Below are positions 53,062 to 63,463 of a stretch of DNA of 64,000 nt, piece after piece. A program made the position numbers and the translations under genes. The notes beneath the pieces were generated by a model. The model had not been told where the DNA came from and did no database searches. It saw nothing but the letters and a program-made list of their open reading frames with translations. Each line of letters starts with the position of its first letter. Position 1 is the stretch's first letter. Source of the stretch: Gammaproteobacteria bacterium (GTDB taxonomy: Bacteria; Pseudomonadota; Gammaproteobacteria; Eutrophobiales; Eutrophobiaceae); the NCBI GenBank assembly GCA_016193395.1, contig JACPSH010000008.1, positions 31,001 through 95,000 of the forward strand, written 5' to 3'.

Positions 53062-55131
53062 TCAGTGGATGCGGGACTGAATCAGTGCAGGCAGCCGGCC
53101 GAGATCGATGAATCCTCCGGCGCGGATCTCGTCCTGGCAGGTCGGCAACCCCAGCTTCAAGCGCCCGTACACGCCCAGCGCCCAGACCGGGAAATAGTGA
53201 CTGTACCCGTGATACCGCAGGTAAAACACCCGTGGGAACCCGGTTCCCGTGTAAGCGGTTTCCTTCCAGCCGTTCAGCCCCTCGAAGTTCCGGATCAGGA
53301 AATGGATCCCGCGTTCCACGGTTTCGGAATGCACTTCGCCCCCCGCCATCAGCCCGAGCAGCGCCCAGGCAGTTTGCGAGGGCGTACTTTCCCCGCGCCC
53401 GTGCAGCGCCGGATCGTCGTATGTGTTGCACGACTCACCCCAGCCGCCGTCACTGTTCTGAATGCTCTTCAGCCATTCGACCGCCCGGCGGATGTAGGGC
53501 TGGTGCGGATCCTCGCCGAGGGCATCGAGACCGACCAGCACGGCCCAGGTGCCGTACACGTAATTCACGCCCCAGCGCCCGTACCAGCCGCCGAAGTCGC
53601 GCTGGTCGCGCCGCAGGAACTCGAGGGCGCGGGCGATGGGAGGGAACGCGCGGTCGTAGCCGAGCATGGCCAGCATTTCGATGCAGCGTCCGGTGAGATC
53701 GGCCGTGCTCGGATCCACCAGTGCGCCGTGATCGGCGAACGGGATGTTATTCAGGTATTCGTGGCTGTTGTCGATGTCGAATGCGCCCCAGCCGCCGTTG
53801 GAATTCTGCATGCCGAGCACCCAGTTCACCGCCCGGGCGATATTCGCATGCCATTTCGGATCGAGGTGTGCGCGGGCACGCAACAGGGCCATGACAACCA
53901 TGCTGGTGTCATCCACGTCGGGATACAGGGCGTTCTCGAACTGGAATGCCCAGCCGCCGCCCTCGAGTCCCGGGGCATTGACCTCCCAATCGCCGCTGGT
54001 GAATACCTGTTTTTCAAACAGCCAGCGGACAGCGGCTTCGGTTGCGGGATGGTCATGCGGCACGCCCGACTCGGTCAGGGCACTGATGCTGAGGCAGGTA
54101 TCCCAGATCGGGGATAGACACGGCTGGACAAAGCTTTCACTGCCCTCGTCCAGAACCAGGTTATCGATGGCCTTGATGCCGCGTGCCATGTCCGGATCGG
54201 ATTCGTCATATCCCAATTCGCGAAGCGCCATGACGGCATTGGCCATTGCCGGATAGATGCCGCCAATACCGCCTTCGCCGCGCATGTGCTCGCGCATCCA
54301 TTCCTCGCAACGGCGGACGGAACGCAGGCGAACCCAGTGCGGGATGAGCGGCTGCAATTTCTTGATGGCGCGATCAAGCACGATGAACGCGTTCTTGAGC
54401 CGGATGCCGGGAACCAGGCGGTCGATGTGGACCAGCGTTTCCGGCGGCGTCACGAACAGTTCGCTGATGCCCTGCTGCGGATGAAGAGCCAGCACCGGAC
54501 GCCTCGCGAACAGGATCAGGAGCGGCACGATCACGCAGCGCGACCAGTAGGACACCCGGTTAAGGTTGAAGAAGAACCAGCGCGGCAGCCAGATGATCTC
54601 GGTCGGCATTGCCGGCACCGTGCGCCAGGGGACCTGTCCGAAAATGGCGAGCGTGATACGCGTGAATACATTGGATCGCTCAGCTCCGCCATGGGTGAGC
54701 ACCCAGTTGCGGGCGCTCTTCATGAGCGGCGTCGCCGGATCCTCTTCGGCCAGTTTCAGCGCGAAGTAGGCCTTGACCGTCGCGCTGATGTTCCCCGGTC
54801 CGCCTTCATACAGCGCCCAACTCCCATCGGGGAGCTGGCGGCGCCTGATGTATTGCGCCAGCCGCGACTCACGACCGGCATCGACGGTACCCATGAAATG
54901 CTGGAGAAGCATGTACTCCGCGGGGATGGTCGTATCGGCCTCGAGATCGAATCGCCAGAATCCGTCGGCATACTGGCGCTGGATCAGTTCGGCGCGGGAG
55001 GTCGCGAGTGTCGGGGAAATTCGATCGCCGTGGGCGGCGGGTGCACGGACCTCAAGGGTCTCGAGCTCGGTGCTCCCCAGCAGTTCCTGGAGCCGCAGTT
55101 CCGGCTGAAGAACTGTATCGCTTGCTTTCAT
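53062..55131 (-). CDS. shc: Squalene-hopene cyclase
   Basis: 689 residues. The catalytic Asp-rich motif is DVDD (about residues 405-408, in YPDVDDTSMVVMAL). Several QW repeats are visible: GSWALYEGGPGN, NGGWGAFDIDNS, GGWYGRWGVNYVYGTW and DGGWGESCNTY. It cyclises squalene to hopene/hopanol at the membrane for hopanoid synthesis. No other hopanoid genes are in the window. The unknown gene downstream may belong to the same transcript. Confidence 0.95.
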   Translation of the reverse strand: MKASDTVLQPELRLQELLGSTELETLEVRAPAAHGDRISPTLATSRAELIQRQYADGFWRFDLEADTTIPAEYMLLQHFMGTVDAGRESRLAQYIRRRQLPDGSWALYEGGPGNISATVKAYFALKLAEEDPATPLMKSARNWVLTHGGAERSNVFTRITLAIFGQVPWRTVPAMPTEIIWLPRWFFFNLNRVSYWSRCVIVPLLILFARRPVLALHPQQGISELFVTPPETLVHIDRLVPGIRLKNAFIVLDRAIKKLQPLIPHWVRLRSVRRCEEWMREHMRGEGGIGGIYPAMANAVMALRELGYDESDPDMARGIKAIDNLVLDEGSESFVQPCLSPIWDTCLSISALTESGVPHDHPATEAAVRWLFEKQVFTSGDWEVNAPGLEGGGWAFQFENALYPDVDDTSMVVMALLRARAHLDPKWHANIARAVNWVLGMQNSNGGWGAFDIDNSHEYLNNIPFADHGALVDPSTADLTGRCIEMLAMLGYDRAFPPIARALEFLRRDQRDFGGWYGRWGVNYVYGTWAVLVGLDALGEDPHQPYIRRAVEWLKSIQNSDGGWGESCNTYDDPALHGRGESTPSQTAWALLGLMAGGEVHSETVERGIHFLIRNFEGLNGWKETAYTGTGFPRVFYLRYHGYSHYFPVWALGVYGRLKLGLPTCQDEIRAGGFIDLGRLPALIQSRIH

Positions 55132-55276
55132 CTTGTTATTGGATGCCTGTTCCGGCGTTTGTTCTTCATTGCGTTCCGGCCGGAACCGCCGACCTGATCC
55201 CCCTGGACGTGAACAATCAAGCTATCGTGCTAATTTCTAATGTATTTTTAACGATTTGGGAGGGAGTTGCAATACC

Positions 55277-55447
55277 GTGCCGGACATGCTGCGCCGCATC
55301 AACCACGCTGTCAAGCACGGGGCCGGTGCGCGCGAGAATATGGAACGCGCAATGGTCGCGGCGTACAGCGCCGGCAACGCGCCCATCGTCGAGGCCGGCA
55401 CTGGCCAGATCACAGTGACAATCTCCGGCAGCGTGCAGTATTACTGA
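55277..55447 (+). CDS. Possible small protein (microprotein)
   Basis: 56 residues from GTG 55277, with GGGAGGGAG about 10 bases upstream. The sequence [20 protein letters not shown] ends in a beta-like [15 protein letters not shown]. It lies between the divergent-oriented hopene cyclase start and the convergent end of hemL, overlapping the hemL 3' end by seven bases. There is no recognised family. The good ribosome site is the main support. Confidence 0.4.
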   Translation: MPDMLRRINHAVKHGAGARENMERAMVAAYSAGNAPIVEAGTGQITVTISGSVQYY

Positions 55448-56721
55448 GTGAGCCGGCGGAACGCCGTCCGTGCGGCGCTGACTGTCCTTTCGAGTTCCGG
55501 CGGGCCGTGCGCAATCGACATGAAGCCTGCCTCGAATGCGGACGGTGCGAGGTAGATGCCCTGTTCCAGCATGAGATGGAAGAACAGCTTGAATCGCGCC
55601 ACGTCGCAGGCCATGACCTGTTCCAAACGGGTGATGGCGGGTTCTTCCGTGAAGAAAAAGCCGAACATTCCGCCGGCATGGACCGTGTGAAACGGGATCC
55701 GGGCGCTGCGGGCGCAGTCCGCAAGATCGTCCATGAGACCGGCCGTCTTCGCTTCGATCGCGGCGAAGAAGCCGGGTTCTGAAACGGCTTCGAGCGTCGC
55801 CAGGCCGGCCGCCATGGCCACCGGATTACCCGACAGCGTACCCGCCTGATAGACGGGCCCATCGGGCGCCAGGCGATCCATGATTTCGGCGCGGCCGCCA
55901 AACGCGCCGACCGGCAACCCGCCGCCGATGACTTTGCCGAGCAGAGTCAGGTCGGGTTTGACGCCGTAGAGCGATTGGGCACCGCCGAGGGCGACACGAA
56001 ACCCGGTCATGACTTCATCCAGGATCAACAGGGCGTCGTACTCGTCGCAAAGCGCGCGCAGTGTCTGCAGAAAGCCGGGCACGGGCGGCACGCAGTTCAT
56101 GTTGCCGGCCACCGGCTCCACGATGACCGCGGCGATCTCGGCGCCTGCCCTGGCGAAGATTCCACGCGCCTGCCCGGGATCGTTGAAGTTCAGCGTGAGC
56201 GTCAGGCGGGCGAGATCCTGCGGCACGCCAGGCGATGTCGGCACGCCGAACGTCAATGCCCCCGAGCCGGCTTTGACCAGCAGCGAATCGGCGTGGCCGT
56301 GGTAGCAGCCTTCGAACTTCACGATCTTTTCCCGTCCCGTGAATGCGCGCGCCAGACGGATTGCGCTCATCGCGGCCTCTGTGCCGGAACTGACCAGCCG
56401 CACTTTTTCCATCGACGGCATGAGCCTGCAAATGGTCGCCGCCAGCGCGGTTTCCAGCACGGTAGGCGCGCCGAAGCTCAGTCCCTTTTCCGCCGCCGCT
56501 TTGACCGCGGCAACGACCGAGGGATCGGCATGTCCGAGGATCATTGGTCCCCAGGAGCCGACATAATCCACGTAATCGCGGCCTTCGCAGTCGTACAGGT
56601 AGGGACCGCTCCCGCGGGCGAAGAATATCGGCGTGCCGCCAACCGCCTTGAACGCGCGCACGGGCGAATTGACTCCACCGGCAATGCAGCGGCGCGCCTC
56701 GGCAAACAGTTCGTCGTTCAT
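55441..56721 (-). CDS. hemL: Glutamate-1-semialdehyde 2,1-aminomutase
   Basis: 426 residues. [49 protein letters not shown] and the PLP-lysine stretch [18 protein letters not shown] are diagnostic. It converts glutamate-1-semialdehyde to 5-aminolevulinate in tetrapyrrole synthesis by the C5 pathway. Haem demand is consistent with the cytochromes and P450 in this window. Its ATG overlaps the thiE stop by four bases. Confidence 0.96.
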   Translation of the reverse strand: MNDELFAEARRCIAGGVNSPVRAFKAVGGTPIFFARGSGPYLYDCEGRDYVDYVGSWGPMILGHADPSVVAAVKAAAEKGLSFGAPTVLETALAATICRLMPSMEKVRLVSSGTEAAMSAIRLARAFTGREKIVKFEGCYHGHADSLLVKAGSGALTFGVPTSPGVPQDLARLTLTLNFNDPGQARGIFARAGAEIAAVIVEPVAGNMNCVPPVPGFLQTLRALCDEYDALLILDEVMTGFRVALGGAQSLYGVKPDLTLLGKVIGGGLPVGAFGGRAEIMDRLAPDGPVYQAGTLSGNPVAMAAGLATLEAVSEPGFFAAIEAKTAGLMDDLADCARSARIPFHTVHAGGMFGFFFTEEPAITRLEQVMACDVARFKLFFHLMLEQGIYLAPSAFEAGFMSIAHGPPELERTVSAARTAFRRLTQ

Positions 56722-57374
56722 TGGGCGCAGCCCAGGGCTGGGGATGTGCGTGCAAACAACGTATTGAACCCGGCGACGACACGCGCGGGATCGGAGGCGG
56801 CGTAAAGAGAACTACAGGCCGCCAGTACATCGGCGCCTGCCTCGACGAGTGCCGGCGCATTTTCCGGATGGATGCCGCCGATCGCCACGAGCGGTAATTC
56901 GAGGACCCGGCGGGCGCGATGCAGGATATCGAGACTGGCGGTCGTTCGCGGGTTCTTGGTCGCGGTCGGAAAGAAGGCGCCGAAGGCAACGTAACTCGCG
57001 CCGGCGCGCCTGGCCTCCAGCGCCAGCTCCACGCTGTCGTAGCAGGATATGCCGATCAGCGCCTCTGACCCAAGACGCGTCCTGGCCTCGGCGCAGGAGG
57101 AATCGTTACTGCCCAGATGCACACCGTCGGCGTCGATGTCCTTCGCCAGATCGATGTCGTCGTTCACGATGAAAGGCGTGGCAAATTGCCGGGCGGCTTG
57201 CTGAAGCTCAATGGCTTGTTCCCTGCGCGCGGCGAGCCCGTCCACCTTGTTCCGGTATTGGAGCGCCACGATCCCGGCTTCCAGGATCCGGATCGTGCGG
57301 GCCAGCAGTTCCGGCGGCGACAAGTGTTCGCAATCCGTGATTGCGTAAAGGCCTTTCTGAAGCACTTTTCCCAT
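56718..57374 (-). CDS. thiE: Thiamine-phosphate synthase
   Basis: 218 residues from ATG 57374 ([13 protein letters not shown]), 10 bases after the thiD stop; an extension to 57410 would overlap thiD. Motifs: [48 protein letters not shown] and [11 protein letters not shown]. It couples HMP pyrophosphate and thiazole phosphate to thiamine phosphate. Operon order is thiD-thiE-hemL on the minus strand. Confidence 0.94.
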   Translation of the reverse strand: MGKVLQKGLYAITDCEHLSPPELLARTIRILEAGIVALQYRNKVDGLAARREQAIELQQAARQFATPFIVNDDIDLAKDIDADGVHLGSNDSSCAEARTRLGSEALIGISCYDSVELALEARRAGASYVAFGAFFPTATKNPRTTASLDILHRARRVLELPLVAIGGIHPENAPALVEAGADVLAACSSLYAASDPARVVAGFNTLFARTSPALGCAQ

Positions 57375-57384
57375 TGTGCGCGCG

Positions 57385-58182
57385 CTATTCGGCGTCCAGG
57401 GCAATGGCACGTCGCGGATGGTATTGCCCGGCGCCCAGCCGGGTCGCCTGTTTCAGGGTTCGCCATGTGTATTCGAGGGCGCGGGGAACGGCGCCCTCCA
57501 CGGGCATGCCGCGCGCAAGGAATGCGGCGATGGCGGATGCAAGCGTGCATCCCGACCCGTGATAGCGGTGTGGCAGGCGTACAAATTCGTAGCGGAGCGG
57601 CGATGCCGCTTGCCGGAACAGGACATTGACGACGGTGGGCGTGGGTTCGTCCCCGCCGGTGATCAGGACGTTGCGGGCGCCGAGGCGAAGCAGGACATCT
57701 GCCGCGCGCTCAATGTCCGCCGTTCCGGAGAGCGTCCGCGCCTCGCCGCAGTTGGGCGTGGCAACGGTGGTCAGGGGGAGAAGGCGGGTCTTCAACGCAT
57801 CGACCGTTTGATCGTCCGCGGTCCGCACACCGGTACCGGTCGCCATAATGGGGTCCAGGATGATGGGGATGTTTCGGGCGTCTTCGAGCAGATCCGCGAC
57901 GAACAGGGCGGTCGGCGCGGAGCCCAGCATGCCAATCTTGCACGCATCGAAAGTCATGTCCTGCATCAGGACGGCAGCCTGCCTGCGCAGCTGTTCCAGC
58001 GGTTGCGGGTATATCTGCTCGAAGACTGCGGTGTTCTGGGCCGTGGTGGCGGTGAGCAGCGAGGCGCACCGGCACCCACAACTGTTAATCGTTTCGATGT
58101 CTGCCTGTAATCCGGCGGCGCCGGTCGGATCATGGGCGGATATCGCCAGCACGGTCGACGTCGTTCGGGCCGGCCTGTCCAT
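57385..58182 (-). CDS. thiD: Hydroxymethylpyrimidine/phosphomethylpyrimidine kinase
   Basis: 265 residues from ATG 58182 ([20 protein letters not shown]); an extension to 58206 is possible. Ribokinase-fold signatures: [40 protein letters not shown] and the anion-hole/base region [20 protein letters not shown]. It phosphorylates HMP twice for thiamine synthesis. It leads the thiD-thiE-hemL run. Confidence 0.94.
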   Translation of the reverse strand: MDRPARTTSTVLAISAHDPTGAAGLQADIETINSCGCRCASLLTATTAQNTAVFEQIYPQPLEQLRRQAAVLMQDMTFDACKIGMLGSAPTALFVADLLEDARNIPIILDPIMATGTGVRTADDQTVDALKTRLLPLTTVATPNCGEARTLSGTADIERAADVLLRLGARNVLITGGDEPTPTVVNVLFRQAASPLRYEFVRLPHRYHGSGCTLASAIAAFLARGMPVEGAVPRALEYTWRTLKQATRLGAGQYHPRRAIALDAE

Positions 58183-58254
58183 GTGCGGGTATTCTACACA
58201 CGGCATCCGGGTGCGAAAATCCGGACCCGTTCCGGAACGCCCGGTCTGAACGAC

Positions 58255-58419
58255 ATGAAGAAATACATGTGTGTGATTTGCGGCTTCATCTACGATGAAG
58301 AGGAGGGCTGGCCGGAGGACGGCATTGCGCCGGGTACGCGGTGGAGCGACGTGCCGCTCAACTGGACCTGTCCCCAGTGCGGTGCCCGCAAGGAAGATTT
58401 TGAGATGGTTGAAATCTGA
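58255..58419 (+). CDS. Rubredoxin
   Basis: 54 residues. The iron centre is formed by Cys6-x2-Cys9 (CVICG) and Cys39-x2-Cys42 (CPQCG), with the conserved [10 protein letters not shown] and DVPLNWTCP between. It is a small one-electron carrier; partners in gammaproteobacteria include alkane hydroxylases and rubredoxin reductases, none adjacent. It sits between the divergent thiD and convergent hemJ. Confidence 0.95.
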   Translation: MKKYMCVICGFIYDEEEGWPEDGIAPGTRWSDVPLNWTCPQCGARKEDFEMVEI

Positions 58420-58461
58420 AATCGCAGTCCGCGCGGGGCGGGCAGCCCCCCGAACGCCGCG

Positions 58462-58887
58462 TCAGACCGGCCTGACGACGGCGAGAACGATGATCGCGAT
58501 GAGGAATACGACGGGGATTTCGTTGAACCAGCGGTACCAGACGTGTCCATGCCGGTTGGCGTCTTGGCGGAAGTCCCTCAACAGGATGCCGCAGTAGACG
58601 TGAAAAACGATCAGCAGCCCGACCAGCACTAGTTTGATCTTCATCCACCATACACCCTCATAGATTTGCCACCCTTGCAGTTGGAGGGACCAGAGGCCGA
58701 ACAGCACCGTCAGCACGGCGCCGGGTGTCATGATGCCGAAGTACAGCTTACGTTCCATGACCTTGAACCGCTCAATGCTGACGGAGTCCTCCGTCATGGC
58801 GTGGTACACGAACAGCCTCGGCAGATAGAATAGCCCGGCAAACCAGGTGACCATGAAGACAATGTGCAGCGCCTTGGTCCAGAGCAT
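58462..58887 (-). CDS. hemJ: HemJ-type protoporphyrinogen oxidase (UPF0093)
   Basis: 141 residues from ATG 58887 with four hydrophobic helices. It begins MLWTKALHIVFMVTWFAGLF, with the conserved His in KALHI and Lys in MKIKLVLVGLLIVFHV. The family oxidises protoporphyrinogen IX in many gammaproteobacteria and cyanobacteria. It follows the TlpA-like gene, whose stop is 7 bases upstream, suggesting co-transcription. Confidence 0.9.
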   Translation of the reverse strand: MLWTKALHIVFMVTWFAGLFYLPRLFVYHAMTEDSVSIERFKVMERKLYFGIMTPGAVLTVLFGLWSLQLQGWQIYEGVWWMKIKLVLVGLLIVFHVYCGILLRDFRQDANRHGHVWYRWFNEIPVVFLIAIIVLAVVRPV

Positions 58888-58894
58888 GGGGGGA

Positions 58895-59431
58895 TCAGCT
58901 GCCGTGGTTCGCGCCGGACGTCCCGGCCAGCAGCTGGAGAATGGCCTGCCGTAGTTCTTCGATGTCTGATGCGCCGGTCTCCCGGTACACGAGGGCGCCG
59001 TCCGGGGCAAACAGGAACGAGGTCGGCGTAGCCACGATGCCGCCGAACGCCCGTTCGACACGGGCATCGATGTCCAGGACGACCGGAAACGGGATCCCCT
59101 CCCGCTCTTTAAGGTCGGCGACGCGCGTGGGAACGTCGTACGACATGGCGACCGCGATGATTTCCAGTCGGGACGGCCCCAATTCCCGGTACAGCTTCGC
59201 GAGCAGCGGCCGCTCCCGCATGCAGACGACGCAGGTCGTGGACCAGAAGGTCACGAACAACGGGCGTCCGCGCAGCCCGGACAGCGACATCGCGCGGTCA
59301 TGGATCACGGTGACGTCGACGTCGGGAAGCTGGCCGGGCTGAATTCGCGGCACGAGCAGAACGATGGACCCGCCCGCGACGAGCAGCAGTGCAAGCCCGG
59401 ATAGCAGCATGCTGCGTGGGGTCAGTTTCAC
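58895..59431 (-). CDS. TlpA/ResA-like membrane-anchored thioredoxin
   Basis: 178 residues from GTG 59431 (VKLTPRSMLLSGL); ATG 59410 is an alternative. An N-terminal anchor (MLLSGLALLLVAGGSIVLLV) is followed by a thioredoxin fold with redox pair Cys-Val-Val-Cys in VTFWSTTCVVCMRERP and cis-Pro TPTSFLF. It is a periplasmic disulfide reductant/isomerase, possibly for cytochrome c maturation. It overlaps nothing but is close to hemJ, and is divergent from argC. Confidence 0.85.
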   Translation of the reverse strand: MKLTPRSMLLSGLALLLVAGGSIVLLVPRIQPGQLPDVDVTVIHDRAMSLSGLRGRPLFVTFWSTTCVVCMRERPLLAKLYRELGPSRLEIIAVAMSYDVPTRVADLKEREGIPFPVVLDIDARVERAFGGIVATPTSFLFAPDGALVYRETGASDIEELRQAILQLLAGTSGANHGS

Positions 59432-59607
59432 GGTGCGATCACGTTGGATGATTTGGGTGCAATACCCGCATCTTAATGGCTTGTCCGGCACGCGCAAAGC
59501 TTGTGTCCGGCTGCCGGTGCGCGCCGAGGGAACCGGGCAGAGGGTGGAGAGTCCGCGGTCCTTATTGCTTTTCCTCCCGTTCGGCACTTCGTATCATTGA
59601 CGCTGAT

Positions 59608-60642
59608 ATGGCCAGACTGCGCATTGGCATAGTTGGAGCGACGGGCTACACGGGCGCGGAATTGCTGCGCCTGCTGGTCGGACACGCGGATGTCGAACTT
59701 GCCGTGGTGACCTCCCGCAGCGGGGAAGGACAGCCGGTCGCGGCATTGTTCCCCTGGTTGCGCGGACATTCGCAGATCCAGTACTGCGCGCCCGATTCCG
59801 CCACGCTGGCGAAATGCGATTTGGTTTTTTTCGCGACTCCAAATGGAACGGCAATGCACCAGGCGCCGGCGCTGCTCAAGGCCGGCGTGCGGATCGTCGA
59901 TCTCTCGGCGGATTTCCGGCTGCGCGACCCAACTGCCTGGAAAAACTGGCACGGCCAGGAACATGCGTGCCCGGAGTTGCTGGCGCGCGCCGTCTATGGG
60001 CTGCCCGAACGCAACCGCGATCAGATCCGGAAGGCGGAACTCGTCGCCAATCCAGGATGCTATCCGACCGCAATCAGTCTCGGCCTGCTGCCGTTTCTGA
60101 AGGCCGACGTCGTCGACGCGTCCGGGGTGATCGCGGACGCGAAGTCCGGTGTCAGCGGGGCGGGCCGAAAGGCCGAGATCGGATTGCTGTTTTCCGAGGC
60201 CGGTGAGTCGTTCAAGGCGTATTCGGCTTCGGGGCACAGGCACTTGCCGGAAATACGGCAACTGCTTGACGAAGCGGCGGGACACGCCGTTGCATTGACA
60301 TTCGTGCCGCACCTCGTGCCGATGGTGCGCGGCATACATGCCACTCTCTACTTCCGGCTGAAGAGGAAGGTGGACCCCCATGCATTGCTGGCCGACTTTT
60401 ATTCCGGCGAGCCGTTTGTCGACATTATGCCGGCAGGCGCGCATCCGGAAACACGCAGTGTGCGGGGATCGAACATGTGCAGGATCGCGATCCACCAGCC
60501 GCAACTGTCCGATCAGGTGGTCGTGCTCTCAGTCATCGACAATCTGGTCAAGGGCGGGGCCGGGCAGGCGGTGCAGAATATGAACCTGATGTTCGGACTT
60601 CCCGAGGATCGCGGACTTTCGACGGCAGCGCTGGCGCCCTGA
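59608..60642 (+). CDS. argC: N-acetyl-gamma-glutamyl-phosphate reductase
   Basis: 344 residues from ATG 59608. [17 protein letters not shown] is the NADP site, the active-site Cys lies in [15 protein letters not shown], and [10 protein letters not shown] and [14 protein letters not shown] follow. It reduces N-acetylglutamyl phosphate to the semialdehyde in arginine synthesis. It is first in a run with the DUF6776-like membrane protein, bactofilin and erpA, an order often seen in gammaproteobacteria. Confidence 0.96.
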   Translation: MARLRIGIVGATGYTGAELLRLLVGHADVELAVVTSRSGEGQPVAALFPWLRGHSQIQYCAPDSATLAKCDLVFFATPNGTAMHQAPALLKAGVRIVDLSADFRLRDPTAWKNWHGQEHACPELLARAVYGLPERNRDQIRKAELVANPGCYPTAISLGLLPFLKADVVDASGVIADAKSGVSGAGRKAEIGLLFSEAGESFKAYSASGHRHLPEIRQLLDEAAGHAVALTFVPHLVPMVRGIHATLYFRLKRKVDPHALLADFYSGEPFVDIMPAGAHPETRSVRGSNMCRIAIHQPQLSDQVVVLSVIDNLVKGGAGQAVQNMNLMFGLPEDRGLSTAALAP

Positions 60643-60679
60643 CGGGCCGGCCTTGTCCGGGCGTCCACACGGTGAACTC

Positions 60680-61393
60680 ATGACACGCCTGGTCGTCAAA
60701 CCGCATCGCCCGGTTCAGTTTGCCGTGGCCGTCATTCTGCTCAGCATGTTCAGTGCCATGGTGACGTGGGTCCTGCTGGACAATATTCATTGGTCGCTGA
60801 TCTTTGGACGGCTCGGCGCCAACGAGGAGCGCAAGCAGTTATGGAACTCGAATCGGGAGCTGGAGAAGGAAAACACTTCCTTGCGCGAGCGCGTCCTGGC
60901 GCTGCAAGGCGACACCAATCTCGACAACCAGACTTCCGTCATCCTTCAGAACGAAATACGGGACTTGCAGGAGGAAATCTTCCGGCTAAAGGGCGAATTG
61001 CAGTTTTACCAGGGCGTCATGGAGGCCAGCGGAGCGGGAAACGGCCTGGATGTACACGGAATTTTCGTGAGGCCGCTGACCCAGGAAAATGGGTTCAGGC
61101 TGAAACTTATCATGACAAACGTCAGCAACACGGACTCGGACACGGAAGGCAGGTTGGATGTTTCGTTCGAGGGAATACAGGACGGCGCGACGCGCTACGT
61201 GAATCTGAAGGACGTGACCCTGGATGAGGCGGTGGAACTGGCGTTCAAGTTCAGAAATTTCAAACGTTTCGAGAGTAATCTGGAGTTTCCCGCCGGATTT
61301 TCGCCGCAGCGGGTATTTGTAGAGCTGCAGCGCAGAGACGAAAAAGAGTCTAATATTAAACGAGTATTCGACTGGCCGAGAACCGCCAACTAG
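60680..61393 (+). CDS. Membrane-anchored coiled-coil protein (DUF6776-like)
   Basis: 237 residues from ATG 60680. A single membrane segment (AVAVILLSMFSAMVTWVLL, about residues 14-33) is followed by a coiled coil (ERKQLWNSNRELEKENTSLR through DLQEEIFRLKGELQFYQGVM). A beta-rich C-terminal domain follows (GNGLDVHGIFVRPL to RVFVELQRRDEK). Proteins of this layout accompany bactofilin genes. The function is unknown; a cell-envelope scaffold role with the bactofilin is plausible. Confidence 0.82.
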   Translation: MTRLVVKPHRPVQFAVAVILLSMFSAMVTWVLLDNIHWSLIFGRLGANEERKQLWNSNRELEKENTSLRERVLALQGDTNLDNQTSVILQNEIRDLQEEIFRLKGELQFYQGVMEASGAGNGLDVHGIFVRPLTQENGFRLKLIMTNVSNTDSDTEGRLDVSFEGIQDGATRYVNLKDVTLDEAVELAFKFRNFKRFESNLEFPAGFSPQRVFVELQRRDEKESNIKRVFDWPRTAN

Positions 61394-61404
61394 GAGGCAG
61401 GTTT

Positions 61405-61827
61405 ATGTGGGGAAACGCACGCAAGCGCAAGGCGACGCGGACGCGGGTCGTCACGCTCATCGGTCAGCATACGCAAATCATGGGCGATATCCGGTTCAGC
61501 GAAGGTTTGCTCATCGAGGGGACGGTCAAGGGCAATGTGTTCGCTGAGAACGACGGCCGGTCGATGCTTTCGCTCAGCGAAAGCGGCACCATTGAAGGCG
61601 AGGTGAGCGTGCCTTACGTCTGGCTGAACGGCGTCGTAGTCGGAGACGTGCACAGCAGCGAACACGTGGAACTCTCTTCCAAGGCGCGCGTGACCGGGAA
61701 TGTCTACTACAGCCTGATCGAGATGGCCATCGGTGCCGAGGTCAATGGCAAGCTGGTGCATACCCCTCAACCGGAAGGCGCCCCGCTCGCGCTCAGCCAC
61801 GTGGATCCCCTGGAAGTGCCCGACTAA
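61405..61827 (+). CDS. Bactofilin (polymer-forming cytoskeletal protein)
   Basis: 140 residues dominated by a right-handed beta-helix bactofilin domain: TLIGQHTQIMGDIRFSEGLL, IEGTVKGNVFAEN, GTIEGEVSVPYVWLNGVVVG and ARVTGNVYYSLIEMAIGAEV. It polymerises without nucleotide and localises cell-wall or envelope functions. It starts 11 bases after the coiled-coil membrane protein, a likely partner, on the same transcript. Confidence 0.93.
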   Translation: MWGNARKRKATRTRVVTLIGQHTQIMGDIRFSEGLLIEGTVKGNVFAENDGRSMLSLSESGTIEGEVSVPYVWLNGVVVGDVHSSEHVELSSKARVTGNVYYSLIEMAIGAEVNGKLVHTPQPEGAPLALSHVDPLEVPD

Positions 61828-61917
61828 TATCCGACTAATTTGCTTGGTTTTCATTTCCGCCCCGGTTATACTTACTTAATATGGTGTTCAAGCCGGCAAC
61901 GGCACAAGGTGCAGCAG

Positions 61918-62271
61918 ATGAACGAAGCAGTTCAGCACAGTGACGATCCCCTGCTCTTCACGGAGGCCGCAGCGGCGAAAGTCCGCGAACTCGTCGAGGA
62001 GGAAAAGAATGACGCACTGATGTTGCGGGTATTCATCAGTGGCGGCGGATGTTCAGGGTTCCAATACGGATTCACATTCGACGAGAACCTGACCGAGGGC
62101 GATACGGTGATTGAGCGTAACGGCGTCAGGCTGCTCATCGATCCCATGAGCATCCAGTACCTGATGGGCGCCGAGATCGACTACACCGAAGGGCTGGAAG
62201 GCGCGCAGTTTGTGATCCGGAACCCCAATGCCACCACAACCTGTGGCTGCGGTTCGTCCTTTTCAGTGTAA
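61918..62271 (+). CDS. erpA: Iron-sulfur cluster insertion protein
   Basis: 117 residues from ATG 61918. A-type carrier features: [18 protein letters not shown], the first Cys in [15 protein letters not shown] and the C-terminal pair in [12 protein letters not shown]. It delivers [4Fe-4S] or [2Fe-2S] clusters to apoproteins, relevant to the many Fe-S enzymes in this window. It is followed by a strong intrinsic terminator. Confidence 0.96.
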   Translation: MNEAVQHSDDPLLFTEAAAAKVRELVEEEKNDALMLRVFISGGGCSGFQYGFTFDENLTEGDTVIERNGVRLLIDPMSIQYLMGAEIDYTEGLEGAQFVIRNPNATTTCGCGSSFSV

Positions 62272-62292
62272 AGTCTAAAGTGCAAAGTTGAA

Positions 62293-62323
62293 AAGAAGGG
62301 CGCATTCGCGCCCTTTTTCTTTT
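62293..62323. terminator. Bidirectional intrinsic terminator between erpA and anmK
   Basis: The stem GGGCGC-ATTC-GCGCCC (62298-62313) is flanked by an A-rich side (AAAAGAA) and a T-rich side (TTTTTCTTTT), so it can end transcription from both erpA (plus) and anmK (minus), which converge here. Confidence 0.9.
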
Positions 62324-62329
62324 AACGCT

Positions 62330-63451
62330 TCACTTTTCACGTTTCACTTTGCCCGGCTCATAAATCGCACCGAGGATGACCGGATGGCTCGCTCCCGTCA
62401 CGGACGGGAGATTGCCCGGTACGCCGTCCAGCCTGCATTTCGCCAGCCATGCGAAAGTGACGGCTTCGACGGCATCGGGATCGACTCCGTGCCTTGCCGT
62501 TGAATCCACGGTCGCTTTCCCGAGCAGCGCACGGAGCCGCCCCATCATGTAACCATTGTGCACGCCGCCGCCACAGACCAGGACCTCACTGGTTGACGGG
62601 GCGTAATTGAAAATGGCGCCTGCGATGGTGCGGCAGGTGAGTTCCGCGAGCGTGGCCTGCATGTCACGAGGTTCGGGGCCGACCCCGGCCCGGGCCGCGT
62701 GGCGCGCTACCCAGTCCAGATTGAAATATTCCTTGCCAGTACTCTTCGGGAGCTGCCGCGGGAAATAGGGATCCGCGAGCATGCTGTCCAGTACTTCCCC
62801 GTTGCATCTTCCACCGGCGGCCCAAGTCCCGTCGCGATCGTGAACTTCGCGGCGGTGCTGCCGGATCCATTGATCCAACAATGTATTGCCCGGGCCCACG
62901 TCGAATCCCGTCACCTCCCGATCACTTCCGCTCGGAATGATCGTGACATTGGCAATGCCCCCGATGTTCAGGACTACGCGGTCGAGACCGGCGCCGCCCA
63001 GCAACCAGACATGCAGGGCGGGTGCGAGCGGCGCGCCCTGGCCGCCCGCGGCCATGTCCATGCGGCGGAAATCGGCTACGGTCCTGACGCCGGTCCGCCA
63101 CGCAATGCGGCTGGGGTCGCCCAGCTGCAGCGAGTTGCGTACTTCCGGTTGGGGACAATGCAGGACGGTTTGTCCATGGCATCCGATGGCGGCGACCTCC
63201 GATTGGGGAATGCCCGCCGCATTCATGAGCTGAATGGCGCACTCGGCGAACAGATCACCCAGCTCGTGATCGCAGCGGGCAATCTCGATCACCGGCGTTG
63301 AGGGAGAAATGGCCTTCAGGCTGTCCGCGAGACGGGCCGGAAAGGGAAATTGCCGATACTGTCGGAGATCGAGGTGATGGTTCTGGAACCGGACCAGGGC
63401 AGCATCGACGGCGTCCATGCTCGTCCCCGACATCAGGCCCAGATAGAACAC
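62330..63451 (-). CDS. anmK: Anhydro-N-acetylmuramic acid kinase
   Basis: 373 residues. It opens with LGLMSGTSMDAVDAALV, with GCHGQTVLHCP, VLNIGGIANVTIIPSG, GFDVGPGNTLLDQWIRQH and LVCGGGVHNGYMMGRLR as further family markers of the sugar-kinase fold. It phosphorylates and hydrolyses anhydroMurNAc in peptidoglycan recycling. It lies 12 bases downstream of the M23 peptidase gene, forming a wall-recycling pair. Confidence 0.95.
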   Translation of the reverse strand: MFYLGLMSGTSMDAVDAALVRFQNHHLDLRQYRQFPFPARLADSLKAISPSTPVIEIARCDHELGDLFAECAIQLMNAAGIPQSEVAAIGCHGQTVLHCPQPEVRNSLQLGDPSRIAWRTGVRTVADFRRMDMAAGGQGAPLAPALHVWLLGGAGLDRVVLNIGGIANVTIIPSGSDREVTGFDVGPGNTLLDQWIRQHRREVHDRDGTWAAGGRCNGEVLDSMLADPYFPRQLPKSTGKEYFNLDWVARHAARAGVGPEPRDMQATLAELTCRTIAGAIFNYAPSTSEVLVCGGGVHNGYMMGRLRALLGKATVDSTARHGVDPDAVEAVTFAWLAKCRLDGVPGNLPSVTGASHPVILGAIYEPGKVKREK

Positions 63452-63463
63452 GGATACCCGCGC

